Source: Alishewanella tabrizica (GTDB taxonomy: Bacteria > Pseudomonadota > Gammaproteobacteria > Enterobacterales > Alteromonadaceae). Taken from it: a stretch of 64,000 bases of DNA. Numbering within the stretch: position 1 is the first letter of the stretch; each line of letters opens with the position of its first letter. The notes beneath the pieces are model-generated. The model was not told the origin of the DNA. It searched no databases and worked only from the letters and a program-made list of their open reading frames with translations. A program made the position numbers and the translations under genes. Shown one piece after another: positions 1-6,777 of the stretch. The DNA lies in NCBI RefSeq assembly GCF_014652375.1, contig NZ_BMYR01000004.1:186001-250000 (forward strand), in the 5' to 3' direction.

Positions 1-1716
1 GCGCAAACCACCAAAAGTACCAGCGGGCGGGGCAGCAATAATAAGATTGACCTAACCGGTATTAAAAAACTGCGCGAGCTGATTTTAGAACTGGCCGTGC
101 GTGGCAAGTTAGTGCCACAAGATCCAAATGATGAGCCGGCCAGCGAGCTGTTAAAGCGAATTGCTGCTGAGAAAGAGGCATTGGTAAAAACGGGTAAACT
201 TAAAAAGCAAAAGCCGTTGCCGCCGATTACGGATGAAGAGAAGCCTTATGAATTACCAATTGGATGGGAATGGTCTAGGCTTGGCCAACTTGGTTTAGGT
301 GCGACAGGAAAAACACCGAGTACTTCGCGACCTGACTTATTCATTGGAGACATCCCTTTTATTGGGCCTGGTCAAATATCAGCAGATGGTGTATTGAATG
401 AAGCTGAGAAATTTTTGAGTGAAGGTGCTGTTTCTCATAGTACTGAAGGTCTTCCAAATGATATTTTGACTGTCTGCATAGGCGGCTCTATCGGTAAAAG
501 CACTTTATTGAAATCTAGAGTTTGTTTTAATCAGCAAATTAACAGTCTAAGACCATTAATTACTAATCCGAATTTCATACTCTATGCAGTGCGCTCATTA
601 AGTTTTATGAATGCACTGATCAATCAGGCGTCAGGTTCGGCAACTCCAATTATTAATAGAAGCAAGTGGGAAGAGTTATTACTGCCGTTACCTTGTCACG
701 AGGCTCAACAAAAAATCGTAGAAAAAGTCGACGAACTAATGGCCCTTTGCGATCAACTGGAACAGCAAAGCTACCACCAACTTGACGCCCATAACCAATT
801 GGTTGATGCCTTACTGGCCACCTTAACCCAAAGCCAAAACGCCGATGAGCTAGCCAGCAACTGGCAACGCCTGGCGGCATATTTTGATGCACTCTTTACC
901 ACCGAATACAGCATCGACGCACTCAAGCAAACCATCCTGCAACTGGCGGTAATGGGCAAGCTGGTAAAACAAGATCCCAACGACGAACCCGCCAGCGAAC
1001 TGCTAAAACGCATCGCCGCAGAAAAAGACGCCTTGGTTAAAGCCGGTAAAATAAAAAAACAAAAACCACTACCGCCGATTAGTGATGACGAGAAACCTTT
1101 TGAACTGCCTGAGGGGTGGGTGTGGTGTAGGTTGGCTGATATCGCATCTTTCGAAAATGGTGATCGTAGTAGTAGGTATCCAAATTCCAGTGATCTTGTT
1201 AGTAATGGTATTCCTTTCTTTGGTGCATACGATATTAAAGATGCAAAATTAGCCTACAGCGACGAGCTAAGGTACATAACAGAAGAAAAATTTGCTGAAT
1301 TAAGTAATGGCAAACTTTCTGATGGTGATTTTGTAATGTTGCTAAGAGGCTCAGTCGGGAAAACCGCCCAATTTTTATCAAGTGAGTTTTTTTCAACAGG
1401 CTTTATAAATGCGCAAATGTTAATAATCAGGTTGGTGAACAGAATTTTAGAACGCTATATAGAGATTTACTTCGACTCAGAGCTATTTAAGAACCAAATT
1501 TTCGTTTCCAAATCAGGTGCAGTCATTCAACAAATACCGGCTAGTAAAATTTCAGAATTGATGATTCCTTTGCCGCCAACGGGAACATTATCAAGGATTA
1601 CCCTAATTAATAGGGAGCTCCTTCAAATCTGCGATTCTTTAGCTGAGAAAATAAATTCTTTTGAGAAAATTCAAGCTGTTTTAGCTGAATCTTTGGTTGA
1701 GCAGGTGGTGGCATGA
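1..1716 (+). CDS. hsdS: Type I restriction-modification specificity subunit HsdS (5' end outside window)
   Basis: HsdS gives a type I restriction-modification complex its DNA target specificity. The frame is open from base 1, so the gene starts outside the window and 571 codons are visible; the GTG at 97 is internal. The protein has two halves, each made of a conserved helical block (GKLVxQDPNDEPASELLKR, then KKQKPLPPI) followed by a target recognition domain, roughly codons 90-230 and 380-530. The two blocks are 74 residues long and nearly identical. A coiled linker (IVEKVDELMALCDQLEQQ) sits in the middle, as is typical of HsdS. The stop overlaps the next gene as ATGA. hsdM and hsdR are not seen and presumably lie to the left. 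Confidence 0.93.
   Translation, partial: AQTTKSTSGRGSNNKIDLTGIKKLRELILELAVRGKLVPQDPNDEPASELLKRIAAEKEALVKTGKLKKQKPLPPITDEEKPYELPIGWEWSRLGQLGLGATGKTPSTSRPDLFIGDIPFIGPGQISADGVLNEAEKFLSEGAVSHSTEGLPNDILTVCIGGSIGKSTLLKSRVCFNQQINSLRPLITNPNFILYAVRSLSFMNALINQASGSATPIINRSKWEELLLPLPCHEAQQKIVEKVDELMALCDQLEQQSYHQLDAHNQLVDALLATLTQSQNADELASNWQRLAAYFDALFTTEYSIDALKQTILQLAVMGKLVKQDPNDEPASELLKRIAAEKDALVKAGKIKKQKPLPPISDDEKPFELPEGWVWCRLADIASFENGDRSSRYPNSSDLVSNGIPFFGAYDIKDAKLAYSDELRYITEEKFAELSNGKLSDGDFVMLLRGSVGKTAQFLSSEFFSTGFINAQMLIIRLVNRILERYIEIYFDSELFKNQIFVSKSGAVIQQIPASKISELMIPLPPTGTLSRITLINRELLQICDSLAEKINSFEKIQAVLAESLVEQVVA
61..282 (+). repeat. HsdS internal protein repeat, copy 1
   Basis: First copy of a 74-codon conserved block of hsdS. 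It is nearly identical in protein to 913-1134 but differs at many third codon positions. It is the spacer between target recognition domains that sets their distance. Confidence 0.85.
913..1134 (+). repeat. HsdS internal protein repeat, copy 2
   Basis: Second copy of the 74-codon block, in the same frame as copy 1. Substitutions are mostly synonymous, so the two copies look old or have been kept from recombining. Confidence 0.85.
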
Positions 1717-2429
1717 GTACGGTGTATAACCTCTACTGCGATGAATCGTGCCATCTGGAAAATGATGGCCAAAAAGCTATGGTGCTGGGGGCAGTGTGGT
1801 GCCCGGATGATAAGCGCGCCGAAATTGCCAAGCGCTTGCGCGAAATTAAGCAGCGCCATGGGTTAGCGGCTGACTTTGAAGTGAAATGGACAAAAGTCAG
1901 TAGCGGCCAACAGGCGTTTTATATGGATTTGGTCGATTACTTTTTTGACGATGACGATCTGCATTTTCGTGCCGTAGTGGTGCCAGACAAAACCTTGCTA
2001 AACCATAGCGATTTTGGCCAGAGCCATGATGACTGGTACTATAAAATGTACTTTACGCTGCTAAAAGTGGTGTTTGAGCCTTGCAGCCAGTATCGGGTTT
2101 ACATTGATATTAAAGATACACTAGGCCATGAAAAAGTAAGCAAACTGCATGATGTGCTGTGCAAAAATGCTTATGACTTCTCCCGTAAAATGATCCAGCG
2201 AGTACAGCGGGTGCATTCGCACGAAGTTGAACAGCTGCAACTGGCCGACTTATTGATAGGTGCGCTGTCTTACTTGCATCGAAATCTTAGTGGTAATGCT
2301 GCCAAGCTCGTCTTAATTGAACGGATAAGAGAACGCAGTGGCTATAAATTAACGCTTAACACCATGCTGCGTGAAGATAAATTTAACTTGATGATCTGGC
2401 AAAGCAATGGAGCAAGTCGATGGCAATAA
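1713..2429 (+). CDS. DUF3800 domain protein coupled to hsdS
   Basis: 238 residues. The N-terminal LYCDES motif (D10, E11), the YIDIKD strand (D132, D135) and the QLQLADLLIGAL motif (Q174, D179) are the hallmark pieces of DUF3800. That family is thought to have an RNase H-like fold with acidic catalytic residues, but no activity is firmly established. The start overlaps the hsdS stop (ATGA) and the end overlaps the next gene by 10 bases, so the three genes are probably translationally coupled. DUF3800 genes are often found beside restriction systems. A nuclease role in defence is inference. Confidence 0.8.
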   Translation: MSTVYNLYCDESCHLENDGQKAMVLGAVWCPDDKRAEIAKRLREIKQRHGLAADFEVKWTKVSSGQQAFYMDLVDYFFDDDDLHFRAVVVPDKTLLNHSDFGQSHDDWYYKMYFTLLKVVFEPCSQYRVYIDIKDTLGHEKVSKLHDVLCKNAYDFSRKMIQRVQRVHSHEVEQLQLADLLIGALSYLHRNLSGNAAKLVLIERIRERSGYKLTLNTMLREDKFNLMIWQSNGASRWQ

Positions 2430-2911
2430 GCTGGCTACCGCCATTGTTATTACTCGAAGATTATCGCGGTAATTGGGGCAGCTACTTCGCCGCAGTGTAT
2501 TCAGCTTTTGAGGCTGATTTTGTTGATAGCAAACCGGTGTTTAGAGGTCGTCGTTTGGGGCTTAAACGCCACCCAGAATATGATGGCAAGTCGGCCACCT
2601 TTTGGCACATGATCACAGAGGGTGACGTAGAGTCCGATCGTACAGCAGACCTTCGCCGCTGTGAGCGCATCAGGTGGCCAAAGCCTATTATTGAAAACGA
2701 TACCGCCGCCGAGCTGAAAATATGGGCAGAGCCGAGCAAAAAAGGTAGCGGCAACAGGATCCACATTTGGTGCGAAGCCGAGGGTTATTTAGTTGTGTTA
2801 GAACAACGTGAAACGTACATACTACCTTGGACGGCATTCTTGGTTGAGAGAGAGCATCAAAGGAAGAAATACACTAATCGTTGGGAAAGGTATAAAAATA
2901 ACCAGTTTTAA
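2420..2911 (+). CDS. Unrecognised 163-residue protein, third gene of the hsdS trio
   Basis: I do not recognise this family. The protein is soluble, with no signal peptide or membrane segment. It is rich in Trp and Tyr, has a basic middle (RRCERIRWPKP), a beta-rich patch (IHIWCEAEGYLVVLE) and a charged tail (REHQRKKYTNRWERYKNN). It starts 10 bases before the DUF3800 stop, which implies coupled translation. Its position suggests a partner of DUF3800 or of the HsdS complex; nothing in the sequence itself shows a catalytic motif. The ATG at 2420 is the only sensible start because it sets the overlap. Confidence 0.7.
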   Translation: MAISWLPPLLLLEDYRGNWGSYFAAVYSAFEADFVDSKPVFRGRRLGLKRHPEYDGKSATFWHMITEGDVESDRTADLRRCERIRWPKPIIENDTAAELKIWAEPSKKGSGNRIHIWCEAEGYLVVLEQRETYILPWTAFLVEREHQRKKYTNRWERYKNNQF

Positions 2912-2917
2912 GGCTGG

Positions 2918-2943
2918 CCGCGCCCCCCAAAAGGGACGGGGCC
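2918..2943. repeat. GC-rich imperfect hairpin after the hsdS trio
   Basis: An imperfect inverted repeat of C-runs against G-runs directly follows the 163-residue gene. It could end transcription of the trio, but no T-run follows. The GC-rich composition stands out against the AT-rich DNA that follows. Confidence 0.4.
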
Positions 2944-2959
2944 GTAACTCCTTCTACGC

Positions 2960-3005
2960 ATGGTAGATGAGATTCACGTATTATAGTGAACTACCATTTA
3001 GTCAA
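2960..3005 (-). promoter_or_regulatory. Nested inverted repeat with a minus-strand promoter-like sequence
   Basis: Outer arms ATGGTAG (2960-2966) and CTACCAT (2991-2997) enclose inner arms TTCAC (2973-2977) and GTGAA (2986-2990). Read on the minus strand there is TTGACT (3005-3000) and, 16 bases on, TAATAC, with a near-consensus TATAAT overlapping it. An AAGGAG follows at about 2950, but no minus-strand gene follows. It looks like the control region of a gene that has been lost, or an operator for an unknown regulator. Confidence 0.35.
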
Positions 3006-3102
3006 CAAGACCGCTTTTGCATAACTAATGCTGTTTTACAATGTTGTTGTTATATATGCATTCGTAAGGTTAAGAAGACATTTTTGTTCACAGGGAGTTG
3101 AA

Positions 3103-3877
3103 GTGAAAGATTTACATACCGAGAAAAAATTGCTGTTCTAATTGATGCCGAAAATGCTCAATATTCTGTTTTGGCTGCTGTGTTATCGGAACTGGCTAAG
3201 CATGGGCATATTATCGTAAAAAAAGCCTATGGCGATTGGAGTAGTACCCACCTTAAAAATTGGAAAGATACGCTTAATGAATTAGCGATAAATCCTGTTC
3301 AGCAGTTTTCATACACCCAGGGCAAAACTCCTCTGATGCCGCCATGATTATCGATGCCATGGATTTGCTTTATTCCAACAAATTTGATGCCTTTGCTCTG
3401 GTATCAAGCGATAGCGATTTCACCAAATTAGCCTCCCGACTTAAAGAGTCGCAAATTTATGTATTTGGTGTAGGTGAAAATAAAACCCCATTAGCTTTTC
3501 GTAATGCCTGTGATGATTTTATCCACACCGAAGTGTTAAGAGCGCCTGAAATGGATGAAGTGCCAGAAGCAACTACCTCTAAGCCTCAAACCAAGCCAAC
3601 AGATGGTAAACGATCAAAACGCGATCTTTGCTGTGATACCAGGTTGATTAATATCTTGCGTAACTCTGTCAGAGATAATGCTGACGAAGATGGTTGGGCA
3701 AATATGGGAGCCTGCGGAGCCTTGATTAAACGGCAGTATCCAGATTTTGATGCTCGGACATATGGTTATCCTACTTTCACCAAGTTGTACGAAGCTACCG
3801 AGCTATTTGATATCGATAAGCGAAAGTCTGGTAGTGCCCGCTTATTGGATGTTTATGTAAGAGATAAACGGAATTAA
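3103..3877 (+). pseudogene. LabA-like NYN domain plus OST-HTH/LOTUS protein, two frameshifts
   Basis: NYN proteins are PIN-like putative RNases; the LOTUS domain is thought to bind RNA. The reading starts at GTG 3103 (GGGAG upstream at 3093-3097). The first frame stops at 3124-3141 because the A-run at 3124-3129 is one base short. In the next frame it continues (IAVLIDAENAQYS, then KKAYGDW) to about 3325, where a second A-run in the GGCAAAACTCC stretch is one base short. From there the frame AAMIIDAMDLLYS, ALVSSDSDFTKLASRL, VFGVGENKTP runs to the C-terminal LOTUS domain (about the last 85 residues). Restoring one A at each site gives a continuous protein of about 258 residues with all NYN motifs (LIDAEN, SSDAAMIID, SSDSDF). 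The middle segment has no other damage, so the lesions are recent or are consensus errors. Confidence 0.8.
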
Positions 3878-3951
3878 AGTAAAAGCAGGCAACCTGCAAT
3901 AGTGTTTGGAAACATTGCAGTTACCTATAAGTTAAAAGGATTGTAACAGTA

Positions 3952-4359
3952 ATGAACATAGATTGCCCACATTGCGATACCACGAACAAAGTTGAATTTG
4001 CAGAAAATATCCACTGTCACAAGTGTTATAAGAGCTTCGCTGGCTTTTCCTACCGAAAGTACAAAACATCATTCATTGCATCTGGTGCTATTTTACTTGT
4101 TGGTGCATGGGGTGGGCAGAAAATTGACCGCGAGTATTTTGAATCTCAACGTTATCCATCTGCTGCTATTTATGAAATTATTAGTTTTTGCTCTACATCT
4201 CAACGATCGTCTATAAATCGGACAACACAAGCTCAGTTAATTAAAAAATGCTCTTGTGCGCTTGATAAAACGATACCTGAAGTAAATCAGAAACATCTTA
4301 ATATTAAATCTATGAAATTTTTAGAATCGTTTGCCAAAAATCTGAATTCCTGTAAATAA
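3952..4359 (+). CDS. Zinc-ribbon protein with one membrane segment
   Basis: 135 residues. C5, C8, C22 and C25 form a CxxC-x13-CxxC zinc ribbon at the N-terminus. One hydrophobic segment follows at about residues 39-55 (ASGAILLVGAWGG), then a mostly helical tail of about 75 residues with paired cysteines (KKCSC) and a final NSCK. An AAGGAT precedes the ATG by a short distance. The layout is that of small inner-membrane proteins with a cytoplasmic zinc ribbon and an exported tail. I do not recognise the family and cannot assign a function. Confidence 0.65.
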   Translation: MNIDCPHCDTTNKVEFAENIHCHKCYKSFAGFSYRKYKTSFIASGAILLVGAWGGQKIDREYFESQRYPSAAIYEIISFCSTSQRSSINRTTQAQLIKKCSCALDKTIPEVNQKHLNIKSMKFLESFAKNLNSCK

Positions 4360-4361
4360 AA

Positions 4362-4379
4362 GGCCGGATCTTACCGGCC
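4362..4379 (-). terminator. Hairpin between convergent genes
   Basis: GGCCGG (4362-4367), 6-base loop, CCGGCC (4374-4379). On the minus strand it is followed by TTTTATTT, so it fits an intrinsic terminator for the small gene at 4390-4607. It also closes the zinc-ribbon gene on the plus strand, where the T-run is weaker. Confidence 0.65.
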
Positions 4380-4607
4380 ATATTTAAATTTATTTGCCCT
4401 TTGCCGGTGGATTATTACCCGACCGCCGCCAGATGGATTTCCGGTTTTGCTTGGGCCATTTGGTGGTGCAGGGCGGGAAGCCGCATTTTTAGCAGCTACA
4501 CTAGTAGCTTTTGCGGCGAATGAACCTTTTGGCACCAAGCCGTCATTTTTTATTGCGGTGGCAGATTGAATGCGAGCTGCGGCTGCTTTTGTCATAGGTT
4601 TAGACAT
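4371..4607 (-). pseudogene. Small SMP-type (seed maturation protein-like) protein, frameshifted near the C-terminus
   Basis: The protein begins MSKPMTKAAAARIQSAT and has GLVPKGSFAAKA and KTGNPSGGGR. I recall these features from small bacterial SMP-domain proteins that usually end in a GRGNNPP-K-GK type tail. As read, the frame changes after SGGGR into an unrelated basic tail (VIIHRQRANKFKYGR) and stops at 4371, inside the terminator loop. Adding one G to the GGG run (CCC at 4418-4420 on the plus strand) gives GRGNNPPAKGK and a stop at 4390-4392, just before the terminator. The start has a good GGAGATA site. Function is unknown; such genes occur in accessory regions. Confidence 0.65.
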
Positions 4608-4623
4608 AAATATCTCCTTTGCG

Positions 4624-4639
4624 TATCAACGCATTGATA
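4624..4639. promoter_or_regulatory. Candidate operator between divergent small genes
   Basis: Inverted repeat TATCAA (4624-4629), CGCA, TTGATA (4634-4639), lying between the SMP-type gene (minus) and the gene at 4694 (plus). The position suits a regulator binding site. The regulator is not known. Confidence 0.35.
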
Positions 4640-4693
4640 ACGTTAAATTTAAATGTTCAAAGCATTATTGCCGTGAACAGGAGTGATAATAAA

Positions 4694-5056
4694 ATGCCTG
4701 AAGGGACAAAAAGGGACATTGAACAAGTAAAACAACTGCAATCGCAAATTAGTACGATGCAAAAACAGCTGGGCTGGACGCTTGTTCAACTCGGGCAGGC
4801 TATTTACTGCGAATTGCATGAAGATGATGACGATGAAGAGCGGATAACAAAATTTTGTGAAGCTTTAAAAAAACAACTTAAGCGTTCTACAACACCAGTT
4901 GAGTTATTACAACGTTATATTCAGATCATGTGCAATGACGAAGACTTTCGTCGAGCTGAATTTGTGGTTCAAAGTCCAATTCGTTTAGGTACTGTGGATA
5001 TCAATATACTTCGCAAAATAAGTGAGATTTCACGAAATGCATTTCAAGATGAATGA
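4694..5056 (+). CDS. Small helical protein, possibly a degenerate helix-turn-helix regulator
   Basis: 120 residues from the ATG at 4694, chosen because AGGAG at 4679-4683 precedes it; an upstream in-frame ATG at 4619 has no such site. Residues about 15-40 (QLQSQISTMQKQLGWTLVQL) could form a coil and then a helix-turn-helix like those of XRE-type regulators, followed by an acidic run (EDDDDEE) and a helical stretch (EALKKQLKRSTTPVELLQRY). This resembles short regulator-like proteins of accessory regions, but I do not recognise the family. It is divergent from the SMP-type gene across a palindrome, which would fit autoregulation. Confidence 0.55.
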   Translation: MPEGTKRDIEQVKQLQSQISTMQKQLGWTLVQLGQAIYCELHEDDDDEERITKFCEALKKQLKRSTTPVELLQRYIQIMCNDEDFRRAEFVVQSPIRLGTVDINILRKISEISRNAFQDE

Positions 5057-5286
5057 GTGTTTAAATTGATGCCAGCTACTGATATATGTCTACAAGGCAT
5101 ATTAGATTACCAGCAAAACACTAGAATGCATATCTGGTATTTATAAAAAATCATTTGAATACAAAGCAATAAAATCTATTGCATAAAATTTTGGAACGTA
5201 TCTGGAATACAGAATTTTTCTCAAAAAAACACACCTATTAATAAATCAAATTTCCTAGACAAAATACTATTTAGAATAAAGCTGAT

Positions 5287-5308
5287 TTCGTAAAGATAGG
5301 CTTACGAA
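5287..5308. repeat. Inverted repeat
   Basis: TTCGTAA (5287-5293) and TTACGAA (5302-5308) around an 8-base loop. It is 11 bases upstream of a second, larger hairpin. Confidence 0.6.
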
Positions 5309-5319
5309 AATTCGGGAGT

Positions 5320-5356
5320 TTTTCAATTAAGCTGGAATTCCAGAATTAATTGAAAA
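5320..5356. repeat. Long AT-rich near-perfect palindrome
   Basis: Outer arms TTTTCAATTAA (5320-5330) and TTAATTGAAAA (5346-5356) enclose the perfect palindrome CTGGAATTCCAG (5332-5343). Together they form a 37-base hairpin or dimeric operator. Nearby genes do not explain it. Confidence 0.65.
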
Positions 5357-5538
5357 TCATCATGAAAAACCAATTAAAATCAATTGCTTATAATAATTAA
5401 ATTTAACATAATATGCATTATGAGCTATCAAAACAATCTGTATTTAAACCTTCGTAAACGCCTAAATATTTTCATTCAGCACTGCACTGCACTGCATCAT
5501 AGTAATATCGATTTTGTACTGAGTTTGCTAGTTGTTTA

Positions 5539-5817
5539 TCATGTTTTTTGCTTTTTTGCCCATTGGATATGGGTTTGAATCTTTTCATCGGCTTTAAGGC
5601 TGGTCAAGGTATTCAGTTTTTTTCCTAACGTCATTTCATCATAAAAGCGATGAACCGTTTTATGGCACAGTGTGCATAACATAACACCGTTTTGTAACTG
5701 CATTTTTGTATAGTGAGTTTTGAAAAAACCTCTTCGATGCAATTTTCGTGGGATCAGATGATGAAATGTTAGATTACATACACGTTCGCACAACGCGCAT
5801 TCTTTGTTTTGCTGCAT
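5539..5817 (-). CDS. Small HNH endonuclease-like protein
   Basis: 92 residues from the ATG at 5817 (an upstream in-frame ATG would add 11 unlikely residues). It has the HNH pattern: C7-x2-C10, then FHHLIPRKLH (H19, H20), then VMLCTLCHKTVHRFYDE with a second CxxC. The two cysteine pairs would bind a structural zinc and HH/H a catalytic metal. Such stand-alone HNH proteins are common in bacteria and in mobile DNA; the substrate is unknown. It sits at the border between the AT-rich accessory stretch and the core region. Confidence 0.75.
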   Translation of the reverse strand: MQQNKECALCERVCNLTFHHLIPRKLHRRGFFKTHYTKMQLQNGVMLCTLCHKTVHRFYDEMTLGKKLNTLTSLKADEKIQTHIQWAKKQKT

Positions 5818-6044
5818 TATTATTACCACAATACGCTTGTCTATAAGCATTAACGAAATACATAACCAACTGGATTATCAGATAGCAGTGTTAAGCAGCG
5901 TTTTATCCATGGTTAAGCGATAAATTAAATACCGCCTAATGTTTTACGTCGTTATTAATTGTATGGTCTCTCTATGATGGATCTATTCAGGTGGTGTTTC
6001 CGTATGTTGTAAAACGTCTAAATCGCGGCCGCTGGAGTTATACC

Positions 6045-6653
6045 ATGTCAATAATGCAGCCTAATAGTATAGTTTTAGGACTCATACTGCTTTTTCCCGT
6101 TTCATTATTAGCGGATATGACTATGCTAAAAAAATTACCAACAACCACTGCGTTGGCGTTTAACAATCCTGAGCATTTCAGACAGTTTAGATTAATTCAT
6201 GATACTGTTATGGGCGGCCGTTCAGCAGGCCAAGTGGATTTTACTGAAGATCGTCAAGGTCTCGTTTTTTCGGGAAACCTTTCTTTAGAAAATAATGGCG
6301 GTTTTGCTTCTGCCGAATTTACGCTGGCGAGTCCATTAGCGGTTACAACCTTAAGCAGTTTATATATTGATGCTTTGGGCGATGGTAGATCTTATCAAAT
6401 TCGTTTAAAAACACCCTATATTCCTAACGGCGTAGCCTATGTAGCCACCTTTGATACCGTTACTGAACGTGATCATTATTATGTACCGCTATCGGCTTTT
6501 TATGGGCAATTCCGCGGACGACGGGTGTCAAATCTGCCAAAACTGAAACTAACGGATGTTAACCAATTGAGTATCATGCTGGCTGACAAACAGCCAGGAC
6601 CGTTTTCGATCGTGTTATATTCTGTCAGTTTTGCATCGCTTGATACTATTTAG
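6045..6653 (+). CDS. CIA30 family exported protein
   Basis: 202 residues from the ATG at 6045, chosen for GGAG at 6034-6037. A hydrophobic N-terminus (SIVLGLILLFPVSLLA) is a signal peptide or anchor. The rest is the CIA30/NDUFAF1-like beta-sandwich: IHDTVMGGRSAGQ, then NNGGFASAEF, then YQIRLKTPYI and YYVPLSAFYGQFRGR. In mitochondria the family helps assemble complex I. In bacteria it is a galactose-binding-like fold of unknown role. Convergent with pyrF. Confidence 0.8.
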   Translation: MSIMQPNSIVLGLILLFPVSLLADMTMLKKLPTTTALAFNNPEHFRQFRLIHDTVMGGRSAGQVDFTEDRQGLVFSGNLSLENNGGFASAEFTLASPLAVTTLSSLYIDALGDGRSYQIRLKTPYIPNGVAYVATFDTVTERDHYYVPLSAFYGQFRGRRVSNLPKLKLTDVNQLSIMLADKQPGPFSIVLYSVSFASLDTI

Positions 6654-6696
6654 CGATGCGTTTAGCTCGGTGTTTTTGGAAGGTCAGTATCTGTTT

Positions 6697-6722
6697 GACC
6701 ATAAAAATAGTACATTATGGTC
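6697..6722. repeat. Hairpin between the CIA30 gene and pyrF
   Basis: Arms GACCATAA (6697-6704) and TTATGGTC (6715-6722). Possibly the 3' end of the CIA30 transcript; no long T-run follows. Confidence 0.45.
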
Positions 6723-6729
6723 TTAACAG

Positions 6730-6752
6730 GTTAGCCCAAAAAACAGGCTAAC
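6730..6752. terminator. Hairpin between convergent genes
   Basis: GTTAGCC (6730-6736) and GGCTAAC (6746-6752), 25 bases beyond the pyrF stop. Without a clear T-run, it may act as a weak or bidirectional terminator. Confidence 0.45.
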
Positions 6753-6777
6753 TCCCCTATTCCACCAAAGCGTTTGA

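Larger units (their letters stand above)
5057..5538. other. AT-rich gap without a convincing gene
   Basis: Nearly 500 bases, strongly AT-rich compared with the flanks, with two hairpins (listed separately) and a short CACTG tandem repeat at about 5479-5496. A 64-codon plus-strand reading here has no ribosome site and unlikely composition. I see no RNA gene of a known family. Confidence 0.5.

Noticed and set aside
653-1013. Minus-strand readings inside hsdS
   Set aside because: They mirror the hsdS coding frame, with no start signal of their own.
3103-3350. Programmed frameshifting in the NYN gene
   Set aside because: Two separate sites would both need to shift, neither has a slippery heptamer with a downstream pseudoknot, and a third run nearby shows the same loss.
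5384-5578. 64-codon reading on the plus strand in the AT-rich gap
   Set aside because: No ribosome site, odd composition, and its end overlaps the HNH gene antisense.
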